Shown here one piece after another: positions 10,392 through 18,833 of a stretch of DNA of 64,000 bases. Source of the stretch: Bisbaumannia pacifica (GTDB lineage Bacteria; Pseudomonadota; Gammaproteobacteria; Pseudomonadales; Halomonadaceae). Location of the stretch: assembly GCF_007989625.1 (NCBI RefSeq), contig NZ_BJUK01000014.1, positions 1 through 64,000 of the forward strand. Direction: 5' to 3'. A program made the translations under genes and the position numbers. Positions within the stretch are counted from its first letter, which is position 1. Each line of letters opens with the position of its first letter. A model generated the notes under the pieces. The model made no database searches and had not been told where the DNA came from. It worked only from the letters and a program-made list of their open reading frames with translations.

Positions 10392-10823
10392 ATGAAACGA
10401 CCGCACATGATCAGCCCGGAACTGCTGGAACGCATCGTCGATGCCTCGGAGGATGGCATCGTGGTGGCCGAGCAGGAAGGTGACGAGAACATCCTGATCT
10501 ACGTCAATCAGGGCTTCGAGCGCCTCACCGGCTATAGCGCCGAGGAGATCCTCTACCAGGATTGTCGCTTCCTGCAGAACGACGATCGGGATCAACCCGC
10601 CCTCGACAAGATCCGTCAGGCGCTGGCCGACGGTCGTCCCTGCCGCGAGGTGCTGCGCAACTACCGCAAGGACGGCACCCTGTTCTGGAACGAGCTGTCG
10701 ATCACCCCCGTCTACGACGAGGATGATCAGCTCACCTACTATATCGGCGTGCAGAAGGACGTTTCCGAGCGGGTCGAGGCCCAGCAGGAGCTGGAGCGAC
10801 TCAAGGCGCGGCTCGAAAAATAA
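10392..10823 (+). CDS. Short LOV-domain blue-light photoreceptor
   Basis: A 143-residue protein that is essentially one LOV (PAS) domain with short helical caps and no output domain. The photoactive motif is GYSAEEILYQDCRFLQND, with Cys58 as the residue expected to form the flavin adduct, followed by NYRKDGTLFWNELSITPV and YYIGVQKDVSERVE. It closely recalls the short LOV proteins of Pseudomonas putida (PpSB1-LOV). The C-terminal helix (EAQQELERLKARLEK) would serve dimerisation. Start ATG at 10392 follows AAGGA; MISPELL five codons later is an alternative. The regulated partner is not visible. Confidence 0.9.
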   Translation: MKRPHMISPELLERIVDASEDGIVVAEQEGDENILIYVNQGFERLTGYSAEEILYQDCRFLQNDDRDQPALDKIRQALADGRPCREVLRNYRKDGTLFWNELSITPVYDEDDQLTYYIGVQKDVSERVEAQQELERLKARLEK

Positions 10824-10961
10824 GCCACACCTAAAGTTATCCCTTCCCTCTTGCCCTGCCGAGCGACTGACGCTATAAGGCGAGTCAGGCGCCAGCATGG
10901 CGTTGGACCCGCCCGGGGCGACCCCGGGCGCTATGGCCACCGGGTCATGGGAGGGCATCGC

Positions 10962-11165
10962 ATGAGCCAAGAGTACCGAGTCGACGACAGCCTCGCCGAC
11001 GAGCAAGATTTCCTCGACGCCGTCAATGACGACAACTTCGGACGCAGCCCACGCAGCAGCCGTGCCGATACCCTGCGCGCCCGTCGCCGGGTGGAGAGCC
11101 TGCTGGAAGAGCGTCGCCTGCGTCGCGCCATCGAGGATGACTGGCTCTACGACGAGGAAGAGTAG
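10962..11165 (+). CDS. Small charged protein, PA3496-like
   Basis: A 67-residue, highly charged protein: acidic ends and an Arg-rich centre (RRRVESLLEERRLRRAIEDD). This resembles the small PA3496 family described as putative envelope-integrity proteins. The ATG at 10962 has GGGAGGGC upstream; a longer open frame exists but its N-terminal extension looks like non-coding composition. No signal peptide or membrane helix. Function unknown. Confidence 0.55.
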   Translation: MSQEYRVDDSLADEQDFLDAVNDDNFGRSPRSSRADTLRARRRVESLLEERRLRRAIEDDWLYDEEE

Positions 11166-11258
11166 GTCGCCGTAGGCCGGATCAGCGAGCCTGCGCGAGC
11201 GCATCCGACGCTAGGCGAGCGCATCCGAGAGTTGGCATCGGCGCCCCCGCCGATGCCA

Positions 11259-13016
11259 CTACCCCAACGGTAGCGTCACCGGCAGGCCCCAGATCAGTAG
11301 GACCCCCATCCCCAGGACCAGCGGCAACAGCAGCCAGCGCAGCAGCGTTTCCACGCCTTCCAGGCCATCCAGCCCCCGCATCAGGCGCTCGCCCCAATGC
11401 TGTCGCGCCTCGCGCCAGCGCGCGTTGTGCCGGCGCAACGACGCCACGCCCCGATTCAACTCGTCCCTTCGCCGCCGCAGGGAGCCCTGGGCCAGCCACC
11501 AGAGATCCCCCGGCCGCCAGCTCGCCATCGCCGCCTCCACGGCGGGGTGCCGCCCCAGCAACTGCTGGATGGCCACCAGCGCCAGGGTCCCCCCCAGCAT
11601 CACCGGCCACAGCAGCCCCCAGAGCTCGCCCCTGGGCGGCAACTGGATCGCCTCGGGCAGCACCAGCCAGGCCGGCAGCAGGGTGGCCGCCGCCAGGCTC
11701 CCCAGCCAGCCGACCAGCATGCCCCGGGAGGCCGGCGCGACCTCCGCCTCCACCGCCTGCTGCCACTCCCGGTAGAGGCACCAGAGGGTGCGCGCCATCA
11801 GCAGCGTCGTGCCCACTGCCGCCCAGCTCAGCGCCAGGGCCAGTCCCGACCAGCCGCCATCATGGAGCCCCGCCTTGATCATCCACTTGCTGGGCAGGCC
11901 GCTGGCCAGGGCGCCGGCCAGGGCCCAGGCCGGCAGGGCCAGGCCCGCTCCCACCAGCCAGAAGGGCAGCCGCGGCGGGTGCCGGGCGATGCCCACGCCG
12001 AGGAAGAGCGCGCCCTTGTTGAGGCCATGATGGGCGGCGAAGAGCAGCAGCGCCGGCAGCAGGGCGGGCCACAGCTCGGGGCTGTGCAGGGCCGCCCCGG
12101 TCAGCGCCGCCAGCATGCCCAGCTGGCTCACCGTGGAGTAGGCCAGCACCGCCTTGGCCTCACGCATGAAGAGCCCGTAGAGGACCGCCAGGAAGGCCCC
12201 CAGCAGCCCCAGGGCGATCATCAGGCTCCCCGGCAATGGCAGGGCCACCAGCCCCAGGGGCAGGGTCTGCCACCAGCCCCACACCCCGGCCTTGACCATC
12301 ACCCCGCTGAGCACGGCGCTGGCCGGGGTCGGCGCCACCGGATGCGCCAGGGGCAGCCACAGGTGCAGGCCCAGCACCCCCGCCTTGACGCCGAACCCCA
12401 ACCACAGCAGCACCACCATGGCGTGACTTCCCGACCCGGCGAGTCCCTGGCGCAGGGCCGTCAGGGTCAGGGCCCCGCTCTCCCCCGCCGCCCACAAGAG
12501 TCCGGCGAGGATCAGCCCCTCCCCCACCAGGGCCAGCAGCAGATAGGCCCAGGCCCCGCGACGGGCCCCCTCGTCGCCGTGATGCAGCACCAGGCCGAAG
12601 GCGGCGAAGGTCATCAGGGCGAAGCCGAGATAGAAGCTGGGGATATCCTCGGCCACCAGCAGCAGCAGGTTGCCGGCCAGGCTCAGGCTCCAGAGCCGAG
12701 CGAAGCGGCGTCGATGGGGATCCTCGGGGGCGAGATAGCCCCAGGCATAGCCCCCGGCCAGGGCCCATAGCAGGGCACTCATGGCCAGCAGCGGCCGGCG
12801 CGTCTCATCGAGCAGCCAATGCCCGCCCAGCAGCCAGGCCTCGAGCGTCAGCTCCAGGGACGGCGCCCACAGCGCCAGGACCAGCGCCGGCAGGGGCCCG
12901 CTCAGCCAGGCCAGGGTCGCCAGGCGCCGCTCGAACAGCCCCGGCAGGCTCGCCAGCGCCAGCGGCCAGGCCACCGCCAAGGCCAGGCTCCAGGGCAACA
13001 GGGCCGAGACGCTCAT
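11259..13016 (-). CDS. Proton-conducting antiporter-like membrane subunit (NuoL/MrpA-type), third of three
   Basis: A 585-residue membrane protein of the complex I NuoL/M/N and Mrp antiporter superfamily. The conserved core is clear: the helix with a key Lys (GFGVKAGVLGLHLWLPLAHP), the following Lys helix (SGVMVKAGVWG) and the broken-helix motif (AVLAYSTVSQLGML). Beyond the usual 14 helices it has a charged cytoplasmic segment (about 510-560) and a final membrane helix, like the tail of NuoL-type subunits. It overlaps the preceding gene by four bases (ATGA). It presumably moves protons or cations; no redox partner is nearby. Confidence 0.8.
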   Translation of the reverse strand: MSVSALLPWSLALAVAWPLALASLPGLFERRLATLAWLSGPLPALVLALWAPSLELTLEAWLLGGHWLLDETRRPLLAMSALLWALAGGYAWGYLAPEDPHRRRFARLWSLSLAGNLLLLVAEDIPSFYLGFALMTFAAFGLVLHHGDEGARRGAWAYLLLALVGEGLILAGLLWAAGESGALTLTALRQGLAGSGSHAMVVLLWLGFGVKAGVLGLHLWLPLAHPVAPTPASAVLSGVMVKAGVWGWWQTLPLGLVALPLPGSLMIALGLLGAFLAVLYGLFMREAKAVLAYSTVSQLGMLAALTGAALHSPELWPALLPALLLFAAHHGLNKGALFLGVGIARHPPRLPFWLVGAGLALPAWALAGALASGLPSKWMIKAGLHDGGWSGLALALSWAAVGTTLLMARTLWCLYREWQQAVEAEVAPASRGMLVGWLGSLAAATLLPAWLVLPEAIQLPPRGELWGLLWPVMLGGTLALVAIQQLLGRHPAVEAAMASWRPGDLWWLAQGSLRRRRDELNRGVASLRRHNARWREARQHWGERLMRGLDGLEGVETLLRWLLLPLVLGMGVLLIWGLPVTLPLG

Positions 13017-14506
13017 GGGAAGTACTCCCCGCCGACTACCCGGCCCGCCCAGTCCAGGGGACTGTAGGGCAGCCCCGCCAGCAGCCCCGCCAGCAGGCTG
13101 AACAGCCCCGTGGCCAAGGCCGGGCCCCAGAGCCAGGCATGGGTCTCGAAACGTCCCAGGCAGCGCGCCTGGGGCCAGGCGGGATCCGCGGCGGCCTTGA
13201 ACCACAGCCGATAGCTCGGCGGCAGGAAGTAGGCGGCATTGAGCAGGCTGCTGGCCACCAGCACGGCGATCACCCAGGGCGAGCCGGCGGCCACCGCCCC
13301 CATCCCCAGGTACCACTTGCTGATAAAACCCGCCAGGGGCGGCAGGCCGATCATGCCCAGAGCCCCCAGGGTAAAGGCGAGGCTGGTCAGGGGCATGCGC
13401 CGCCCCGCCCCGTCCAGCTCGTCGACACGGTGGATCCCCAGCTCCTCGGCATAGTTGCCGGCGCAGAAGAACAGCGTCACCTTCATCAGCCCCTGATGGA
13501 GCAGGTGCGCCAGGCCGGCGAGGGTACCCAGGGGGCCGAAGAGGCTCACCCCCAGGACGATATAGGCGACCTGGCTCACCGTGGAGAAGGCCAGGCGGCG
13601 CTTGAGGTCGCTCTGGGCCAGGGCGCGCAGGGAACCGTAGAGGATGGTCAGCGAGGCGGCGGCGGTCAGCCAGCCGAGCAGCCCCAGGGTGGCGCTGAAG
13701 GCGATGCCATAGACGTCATAGACCAGGCGCACGATGCCGAAGGCCCCCGCCTTGACCACCGCCACCGCATGCAGCAGGGCGCTGACCGGTGCCGGCGCCA
13801 CCATCGCCTGGGGCAGCCAGCCATGCAGGGGCACCAGGGCCGCCTTGACGCCGAGGCCCAGCATCAGCAGCAGGAAGATGCCCTGCAGGGTCGGATGATA
13901 CGCCTCGTCCAGCTCGCTCAGGCGCAGCTCGCCGAAGGTCAGCTCCCCGGCCAGGGCCTGCAACCAGACCACCCCCAGCAGCAGCACGAAGCCGGCACTG
14001 ACCGTGTAGCGCAGGTAAATGCGTCCGGCGGCCAGCGCCGCCGGAGTACCGCGGTGCACCACCAGCGGGTAGGTGGCCAGGGTCAGCAGCTCGTAGAAGA
14101 TCAGGAAGGTGAAGAGGTTGGCGGCCAGGGCGATGCCCAGGGTACTGGCCACGCAGAGGCTGAAGAAGCCGAAGAAGCGGCGCCGGTTGGGCGACGCCTC
14201 CAGATAGGCCACCGCGTAGAGGGTGGTCAAGAGCCACAGCAGGGAGGAGAGGCCGGCGAACAGGATGCCTAGGGGATCCGCCACCAGGTGAACGCTGAAG
14301 CCCTCCATCACCGGCAGATGAAAACGATAGGCCGCCCCCTGGGCCAGGCCCCAGACCATCCAGGCCACCAGCGCCAGCTTGAGCAGCGCCGCCCCTAGGT
14401 TGATCGCGGTCCGCGTGCGATGGGCCCGCTCCGGCAACAGGAAGATCACGGGGGCCGCCAGCAGCGAGGTGGCCAGGGTCAGCAGCAGGATCAGGGCACC
14501 GCTCAT
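13013..14506 (-). CDS. Proton-conducting antiporter-like membrane subunit (NuoM/MrpD-type), second of three
   Basis: A 497-residue protein of the same superfamily, closest in feel to MrpD/NuoM. Visible hallmarks are LANLFTFLIFYELLTLATYP (with the functional Glu of helix 5), GLGVKAALVPLHGWLPQAMV, VVKAGAFGIVRLVY and DLKRRLAFSTVSQVAYIVLG. It starts at the ATGA overlap with the upstream gene and stops at the ATGA overlap with the downstream one, so all three are made from one message. Confidence 0.85.
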   Translation of the reverse strand: MSGALILLLTLATSLLAAPVIFLLPERAHRTRTAINLGAALLKLALVAWMVWGLAQGAAYRFHLPVMEGFSVHLVADPLGILFAGLSSLLWLLTTLYAVAYLEASPNRRRFFGFFSLCVASTLGIALAANLFTFLIFYELLTLATYPLVVHRGTPAALAAGRIYLRYTVSAGFVLLLGVVWLQALAGELTFGELRLSELDEAYHPTLQGIFLLLMLGLGVKAALVPLHGWLPQAMVAPAPVSALLHAVAVVKAGAFGIVRLVYDVYGIAFSATLGLLGWLTAAASLTILYGSLRALAQSDLKRRLAFSTVSQVAYIVLGVSLFGPLGTLAGLAHLLHQGLMKVTLFFCAGNYAEELGIHRVDELDGAGRRMPLTSLAFTLGALGMIGLPPLAGFISKWYLGMGAVAAGSPWVIAVLVASSLLNAAYFLPPSYRLWFKAAADPAWPQARCLGRFETHAWLWGPALATGLFSLLAGLLAGLPYSPLDWAGRVVGGEYFP

Positions 14507-15762
14507 GGCAGCCCCCCGCCCTGGACCCAGGCGACGGGCCAGCCGGCGATCAATCCCAGGAAGAGCGCCGCCAGGGCCAATCCCAGGGGCACGATATCCA
14601 GATGGCTCGGTACCCGGCGGCAGGGCGGTGCCTCGGCGCGGGCGGTAAAGCAGTAGGCGAAGACTCGGAACAGGTAGGCCGCACTCAGCAGGCTGCCCAG
14701 CCCCAGCAGTAGCAGCCATGGCCACTGGCCGGCGGCCAGGGCCGACTCCAGCAGCAACCACTTGGCGGTGAAGGCGCCGCTGGGGGGCAGGCCCATGATG
14801 CTCACCCCCGCCACCCCGAAGACTAGCAGCGACAGGGGCAGCTGCTGCCCCACCCCGGCCAACCCCTTCAGGTCATCGCAATCCATGGCCAGCACCAGGT
14901 TGCCGGCGGCCATGAACATCGCCGCCTTGGCCAGGGCATGGGTAATAAAGAGCAGCCAGGTGGCCTGCCAGGCCAACTGACGGGCGCCCTCCTCGGCGCT
15001 AGCCATCAGCGGGAAGAGCAGCAGCAGATAGCCCATCTGGGAGACGGTGGAGTAGGCCACCACCTTCTTGAGCGTGGCCTGGCGCCAGGCCAGCAGGCCG
15101 CCCCAGAGCACCGCGGCGGCCCCCAGCCAGCCCAGCAGCTGCATACTGGGGGCCGCCGCGGGACCGAGTTGCCACCACAGCTTGATCAACAGGAAGAGGC
15201 TGGCCTTGATGATCAACGCCGCGTGCAGGGCGCTGACCGGGGCCCAGGCCGCGGCATGGGCCGGAGGCAGCCAGGTATGCAGTGGAAAGGCCCCGGCCTT
15301 GACCAGCAGGCCGGTGCTCAACCCGGCCAGGGCCAGCCAACGCCATCGGGGATCCTCGGCGGAGGCCTGGGCCAGCAGGGCGAAGTCGAGATGGCCATAG
15401 TGGCTATAGAGCAATAGCGCCGAGGTCAGGATAAGCGCCGACCCACTAAGGCTGGCCAGCAGATAATAGAGGCCCGCCCGACGCGCCTCCCGGGTACCGG
15501 GCAGCCACATCAGGGCCACCGCGCAAAACCCCAGCCCCTCCAGGGCCAGGTAGAGGGTGAGCAGGTCGGAGACCAGCCAGATCAGGGTCAGGAACCCCCA
15601 TACCGCCGCCAGCAAGGGCCACAGCCAGTGGCTGCGGCCGGCGGGCACCCCATGCTCGCGCAGGTGACCCCGGGCATGCCAGGCCACGCCGGCCACCAGC
15701 AGGGTGGTCAACAGGATCAAGAGCCCGGCGAGTCCCTCGCTGGGCCAGGTGGCGGGGCTCAA
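14503..15762 (-). CDS. Proton-conducting antiporter-like membrane subunit, first of three
   Basis: A 419-residue protein of the NuoL/M/N-Mrp superfamily, shorter than its two neighbours (about 12 helices). It has the helix-5 Glu region (DLLTLYLALEGLGFCAV), LLVKAGAFPLHTWLPPAHAA, LIIKASLFLLIKLW and KKVVAYSTVSQMGYL. It overlaps the zinc-ribbon gene by four bases upstream. The short length and N-terminus recall NuoN-type subunits. Three paralogues side by side without MrpB/C/E/F/G or any dehydrogenase subunit is an uncommon layout. Confidence 0.82.
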   Translation of the reverse strand: MSPATWPSEGLAGLLILLTTLLVAGVAWHARGHLREHGVPAGRSHWLWPLLAAVWGFLTLIWLVSDLLTLYLALEGLGFCAVALMWLPGTREARRAGLYYLLASLSGSALILTSALLLYSHYGHLDFALLAQASAEDPRWRWLALAGLSTGLLVKAGAFPLHTWLPPAHAAAWAPVSALHAALIIKASLFLLIKLWWQLGPAAAPSMQLLGWLGAAAVLWGGLLAWRQATLKKVVAYSTVSQMGYLLLLFPLMASAEEGARQLAWQATWLLFITHALAKAAMFMAAGNLVLAMDCDDLKGLAGVGQQLPLSLLVFGVAGVSIMGLPPSGAFTAKWLLLESALAAGQWPWLLLLGLGSLLSAAYLFRVFAYCFTARAEAPPCRRVPSHLDIVPLGLALAALFLGLIAGWPVAWVQGGGLP

Positions 15763-15983
15763 GGTCGCTGCCGATTCATGGCCCGTTCGAGCAGCGCCTC
15801 GGTCTCGTCACCGGGGCCCCGGCGCAGCAGGTCCATGGCCTCATGGTAGAGGCACAGCCGCGTCTTGCAGGAGGCACAGAAGACCGCATCGTCGGGATTC
15901 TTGACCTTGGAGACACGCACGCGGTGGCTTCCACACTGGGGGCAGGCGACGGGTAGGCGAAAATCCTCCGAAAGATCACTCAT
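15759..15983 (-). CDS. Small zinc-ribbon protein
   Basis: A 74-residue protein with two CxxC pairs (CPQCGSHRVRV near residue 14 and CASCKTRLCL near residue 36) that should bind one zinc ion, followed by a helical tail. GAGGAGG lies before the ATG. It leads the antiporter-like operon with an ATGA overlap. It might be an accessory or regulatory factor of the complex, or simply share the promoter. Confidence 0.7.
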   Translation of the reverse strand: MSDLSEDFRLPVACPQCGSHRVRVSKVKNPDDAVFCASCKTRLCLYHEAMDLLRRGPGDETEALLERAMNRQRP

Positions 15984-16066
15984 CTAGCGTCCTCCTCGTG
16001 GCTTCCCTACCAGTCTTTGAGGTAAGTGCCAGAACTTCAAGGGACGCTACCAACGCAAGGCGCGAC

Positions 16067-16699
16067 TCAGGAGCGTTGGAACACCAGGCTCAGGTTATTG
16101 GCGGGCATCTCGACGACCCGGCTCAGCACCAGGCCTTGTCGCCGCGCCTCGGCCTCGACCGCCGCCAGGTCGCGAATGCCCCAGGCGGGATCGCGGCGAC
16201 GCAGGTCGGCATCGAAGGCGGCGTTGCTGGGCGCGGTATGGGCGCCGTCCCGCTGGAAGGGGCCATAGACGAAGCACACCCCGCCCGCCGGCAGCCGGGC
16301 GCCGGCCTCGGCGAACAGCGCCTGGCCGGCGGCCCAGGGGGAGATATGCAGCAGGTTGATGCACACCAGGGCCGCGAAGTCGGCCACCGGCCAGGGGCGG
16401 TGGGTCACATCCAGGGCGATCGGCGCCAGCAGGTTGTCGGGCCCCTCGGCATCACGCCAGGCGGCGATGGAGGCCCGCGCCCGGGGGCTCGGGTCCGAGG
16501 GCTGCCACTCCAGGCCGGGCAAGGCACGGGCGAAGTGCAGGGCATGCTCGCCGCTGCCGCTGGCCAGCTCCAGGACCCGCCCCTGGCTCGGCAGGACATC
16601 GCGCAGCACCGCGAGGATCGGCGCGGCATTGCGCGCCGCCGCGGGGCTGATCAAGCGAGCCTCGGCGCCGGGGCCCAGGTCGGGGTCGAGACTATCCAT
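16067..16699 (-). CDS. DUF938 family SAM-dependent methyltransferase
   Basis: A 210-residue protein. The N-terminus (SPAAARNAAPILAVLRDVLP) and the SAM-binding loop (VLELASGSGEHALHFARALP) are typical of DUF938, as are the later segments (INLLHISPW and GPFQRDG). The substrate is unknown. It ends close to the 3' end of the zinc-ribbon operon's promoter region and begins 8 bases after trpB, so it may be cotranscribed with trpB. Confidence 0.85.
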   Translation of the reverse strand: MDSLDPDLGPGAEARLISPAAARNAAPILAVLRDVLPSQGRVLELASGSGEHALHFARALPGLEWQPSDPSPRARASIAAWRDAEGPDNLLAPIALDVTHRPWPVADFAALVCINLLHISPWAAGQALFAEAGARLPAGGVCFVYGPFQRDGAHTAPSNAAFDADLRRRDPAWGIRDLAAVEAEARRQGLVLSRVVEMPANNLSLVFQRS

Positions 16700-16707
16700 G
16701 AGGGCTC

Positions 16708-17910
16708 CTACAATCCCAGCTTCTCGGCCACATAGTCGGCATCCTTGTCACCGCGGCCGGAGAGGTTAATCAGGATATGCTGGTCCTTGGGCAAGGTCGG
16801 CGCCACGCGCATCGCCCAGGCCACCGCATGGGCGCTCTCCAGGGCGGGGATGATCCCCTCCACCCGCGACAGCGTCAGGAAGGCCTCCAGGCACTCCGCG
16901 TCGCTGGCGCTCTGGTAGTCGACTCGGCCCACCTGCTTGAGGTAGCTGTGCTGGGGGCCCACCCCCGGGTAGTCGAGGCCCGAGGCAATGGAGTGCACCG
17001 GCAGCGGGTTACCCGCCTCGTCCTCCAGCACATAGCAGCGCATGCCGTGGATCTCGCCGGGCTTGCCCAGCGTCAGGGTGGCGGAGTGGCGCGGGGTATC
17101 GAGGCCCTCGCCGGCGGGCTCCACCCCCACCAGGTGCACCGCCTCGTCCTCGAGGAAGGCGGTGAACATGCCGATGGCATTGGAGCCACCGCCGACGCAG
17201 GCGGTGACATGGTCGGGCAGCTTGCCATGACGCGCGAGGAACTGCTCGCGGGCCTCGCGGCCGATGATCGACTGGAAGTCGCGGACCATCTTGGGGAAGG
17301 GGTGCGGCCCGACCACCGAGCCGATGGCATAGATATAGTTCTGGGGGTCCTTGAGGTACTCCTCGAAGGCGCTGTCTACGGCATCCTTGAGGGTCGCCGT
17401 GCCGCGGGTCACCGCCACCAGCTTGCAGCCGAGGATCTTCATCTTGGTGACGTTGGGGTGTTCCTTCTCGATATCCACCTGGCCCATGTGGATCTCGCAG
17501 GGGATGCCCACCAGGGCGCAGGCGGTGGCCAGGGCCACGCCATGCTGACCGGCGCCGGTCTCGGCGATCACCTTGGTCTTGCCCATGAACTTGGCGAGCA
17601 GCGCCTCGCCCAGGCAGTGATTGATCTTGTGGGCGCCGGTGTGATTGAGGTCCTCGCGCTTGAGGTGGATCTGGGCGCCGCCCAGTGTCTCGGAGAGGCG
17701 CCGGGCATGGAAGATCGGGCTGGGCCGGCCCACATAATCGGCGAAGAGGCCGGCCAGCTCCTGCTGGAAGTCCTCGCGGACGCGGATCTCCTCGTAGGCG
17801 GCATCGATCTCGTCCATCACCTGCTTGAGATGGGGCGGTACCAGTTGGCCACCGAAGTCGCCGAAGAACCCCCGGGCGTCGGGCATGTCGTGAGTCAGGG
17901 AAGAAGCCAT
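16708..17910 (-). CDS. trpB: Tryptophan synthase beta chain (TrpB), stand-alone
   Basis: A 400-residue PLP enzyme that joins indole and serine. The PLP lysine motif HTGAHKINH, the phosphate-binding [10 protein letters not shown] and SGRGDKD at the C-terminus are all present. It differs visibly from the usual Pseudomonas-type TrpB at many positions (for example [20 protein letters not shown] at the N-terminus), and no trpA or trpF is in this neighbourhood. It may be a second, divergent TrpB that salvages indole or works alone. I take the ATG at 17910 with AGGA upstream; a TTG eight codons earlier is also open. Confidence 0.9.
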   Translation of the reverse strand: MASSLTHDMPDARGFFGDFGGQLVPPHLKQVMDEIDAAYEEIRVREDFQQELAGLFADYVGRPSPIFHARRLSETLGGAQIHLKREDLNHTGAHKINHCLGEALLAKFMGKTKVIAETGAGQHGVALATACALVGIPCEIHMGQVDIEKEHPNVTKMKILGCKLVAVTRGTATLKDAVDSAFEEYLKDPQNYIYAIGSVVGPHPFPKMVRDFQSIIGREAREQFLARHGKLPDHVTACVGGGSNAIGMFTAFLEDEAVHLVGVEPAGEGLDTPRHSATLTLGKPGEIHGMRCYVLEDEAGNPLPVHSIASGLDYPGVGPQHSYLKQVGRVDYQSASDAECLEAFLTLSRVEGIIPALESAHAVAWAMRVAPTLPKDQHILINLSGRGDKDADYVAEKLGL

Positions 17911-18005
17911 GGTGTCATCCTGCACAGAGAACAAGAAATTTTCCCTTAATTTGCCCTAGCCAGGGGGCCGCGTCGAGCCCACCTTCGGCGCACGGCCCCT
18001 GTGGC

Positions 18006-18677
18006 TCAGGCGGCGGCGAGTCGCTCTCCCAGCCAGGGGCCGATATCCGCCACCTGCTGGGGGCACAGCGAGTGCGGCATGGGATAGGTGCGATAAGTGA
18101 CCGCATAGCCCATGGCCTTCAGACGCTCGGCGCCGGCGCGGCCCAGGGCCTCCGGCACCACCGGGTCCTGGGTGCCGTGATGCACCTCGATGGCCAGGTC
18201 GCGATTGGCCTCGCTGGGGGTCAGGCTATCGGCGGTGGCGAAGTAGGTGGACAGCGCCAGCAGCCCGCCCAGGGGCTTGGGGTAGCTGAGCGCCGCCTGA
18301 TAGGCCACGGCACCGCCCTGTGAGAAGCCGGCGAGGACGATACGACGGCTGTCGATGCCGGCGGCGATCTGATCGTCGATCAGCGCCTGCACCCGGGCCG
18401 CGGAGGCCAGCAACTGGGCCTCGTCGACGCGGCGATCCAGGCTCATCTCGAGGATGTCGTACCAGGCCGGCATCACCATGCCGCCGTTGATGGTCACCGG
18501 CAGCCGCGGGGCATGGGGCAGGATAAAGCGCACCGCCCGCTCCGCCGGCAGCTGCAGCGCCGGCACCAGCGGCTCGAAGTCATGGCCATCGGCGCCCAGG
18601 CCGTGGAGGATGATCACGCAGCTGTCGGCGGGACGGCCGTCGCGGGGTTCGATAATCAGTTCGCCGGGGTGGCTCAT
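18006..18677 (-). CDS. Carboxylesterase/phospholipase-type alpha/beta hydrolase
   Basis: A 223-residue hydrolase of the bacterial carboxylesterase II/YpfH group. Seen: oxyanion region LHGLGADGHDF, nucleophile elbow GFSQGG (Ser about 117), catalytic Asp in GTQDPVVP and His in YPMPHSLCP. It should act on short-chain esters or lysophospholipids in the cytoplasm. It stands alone, 95 bases upstream of trpB in the same direction. Confidence 0.87.
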   Translation of the reverse strand: MSHPGELIIEPRDGRPADSCVIILHGLGADGHDFEPLVPALQLPAERAVRFILPHAPRLPVTINGGMVMPAWYDILEMSLDRRVDEAQLLASAARVQALIDDQIAAGIDSRRIVLAGFSQGGAVAYQAALSYPKPLGGLLALSTYFATADSLTPSEANRDLAIEVHHGTQDPVVPEALGRAGAERLKAMGYAVTYRTYPMPHSLCPQQVADIGPWLGERLAAA

Positions 18678-18833
18678 GGTCGGGCTCTCGCAGGGTCGAA
18701 ATCACTGGCCGCTACCCTACCCCAAGCGCCGCTGGCTGACCATGGTCCTCACAGCGCCCCGCGACGACCTGCCCCCAGGGTAGCGCCGAGCCTCAGCGCA
18801 GGAAGAACGCTGATCGCAATAGCCCCGCGGAAA

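Noticed and set aside
11397-12770. 457-codon plus-strand frame rich in Gln, Gly and Pro
   Set aside because: Antisense shadow of the antiporter-like gene; no motifs, composition typical of reversed GC-rich membrane genes.
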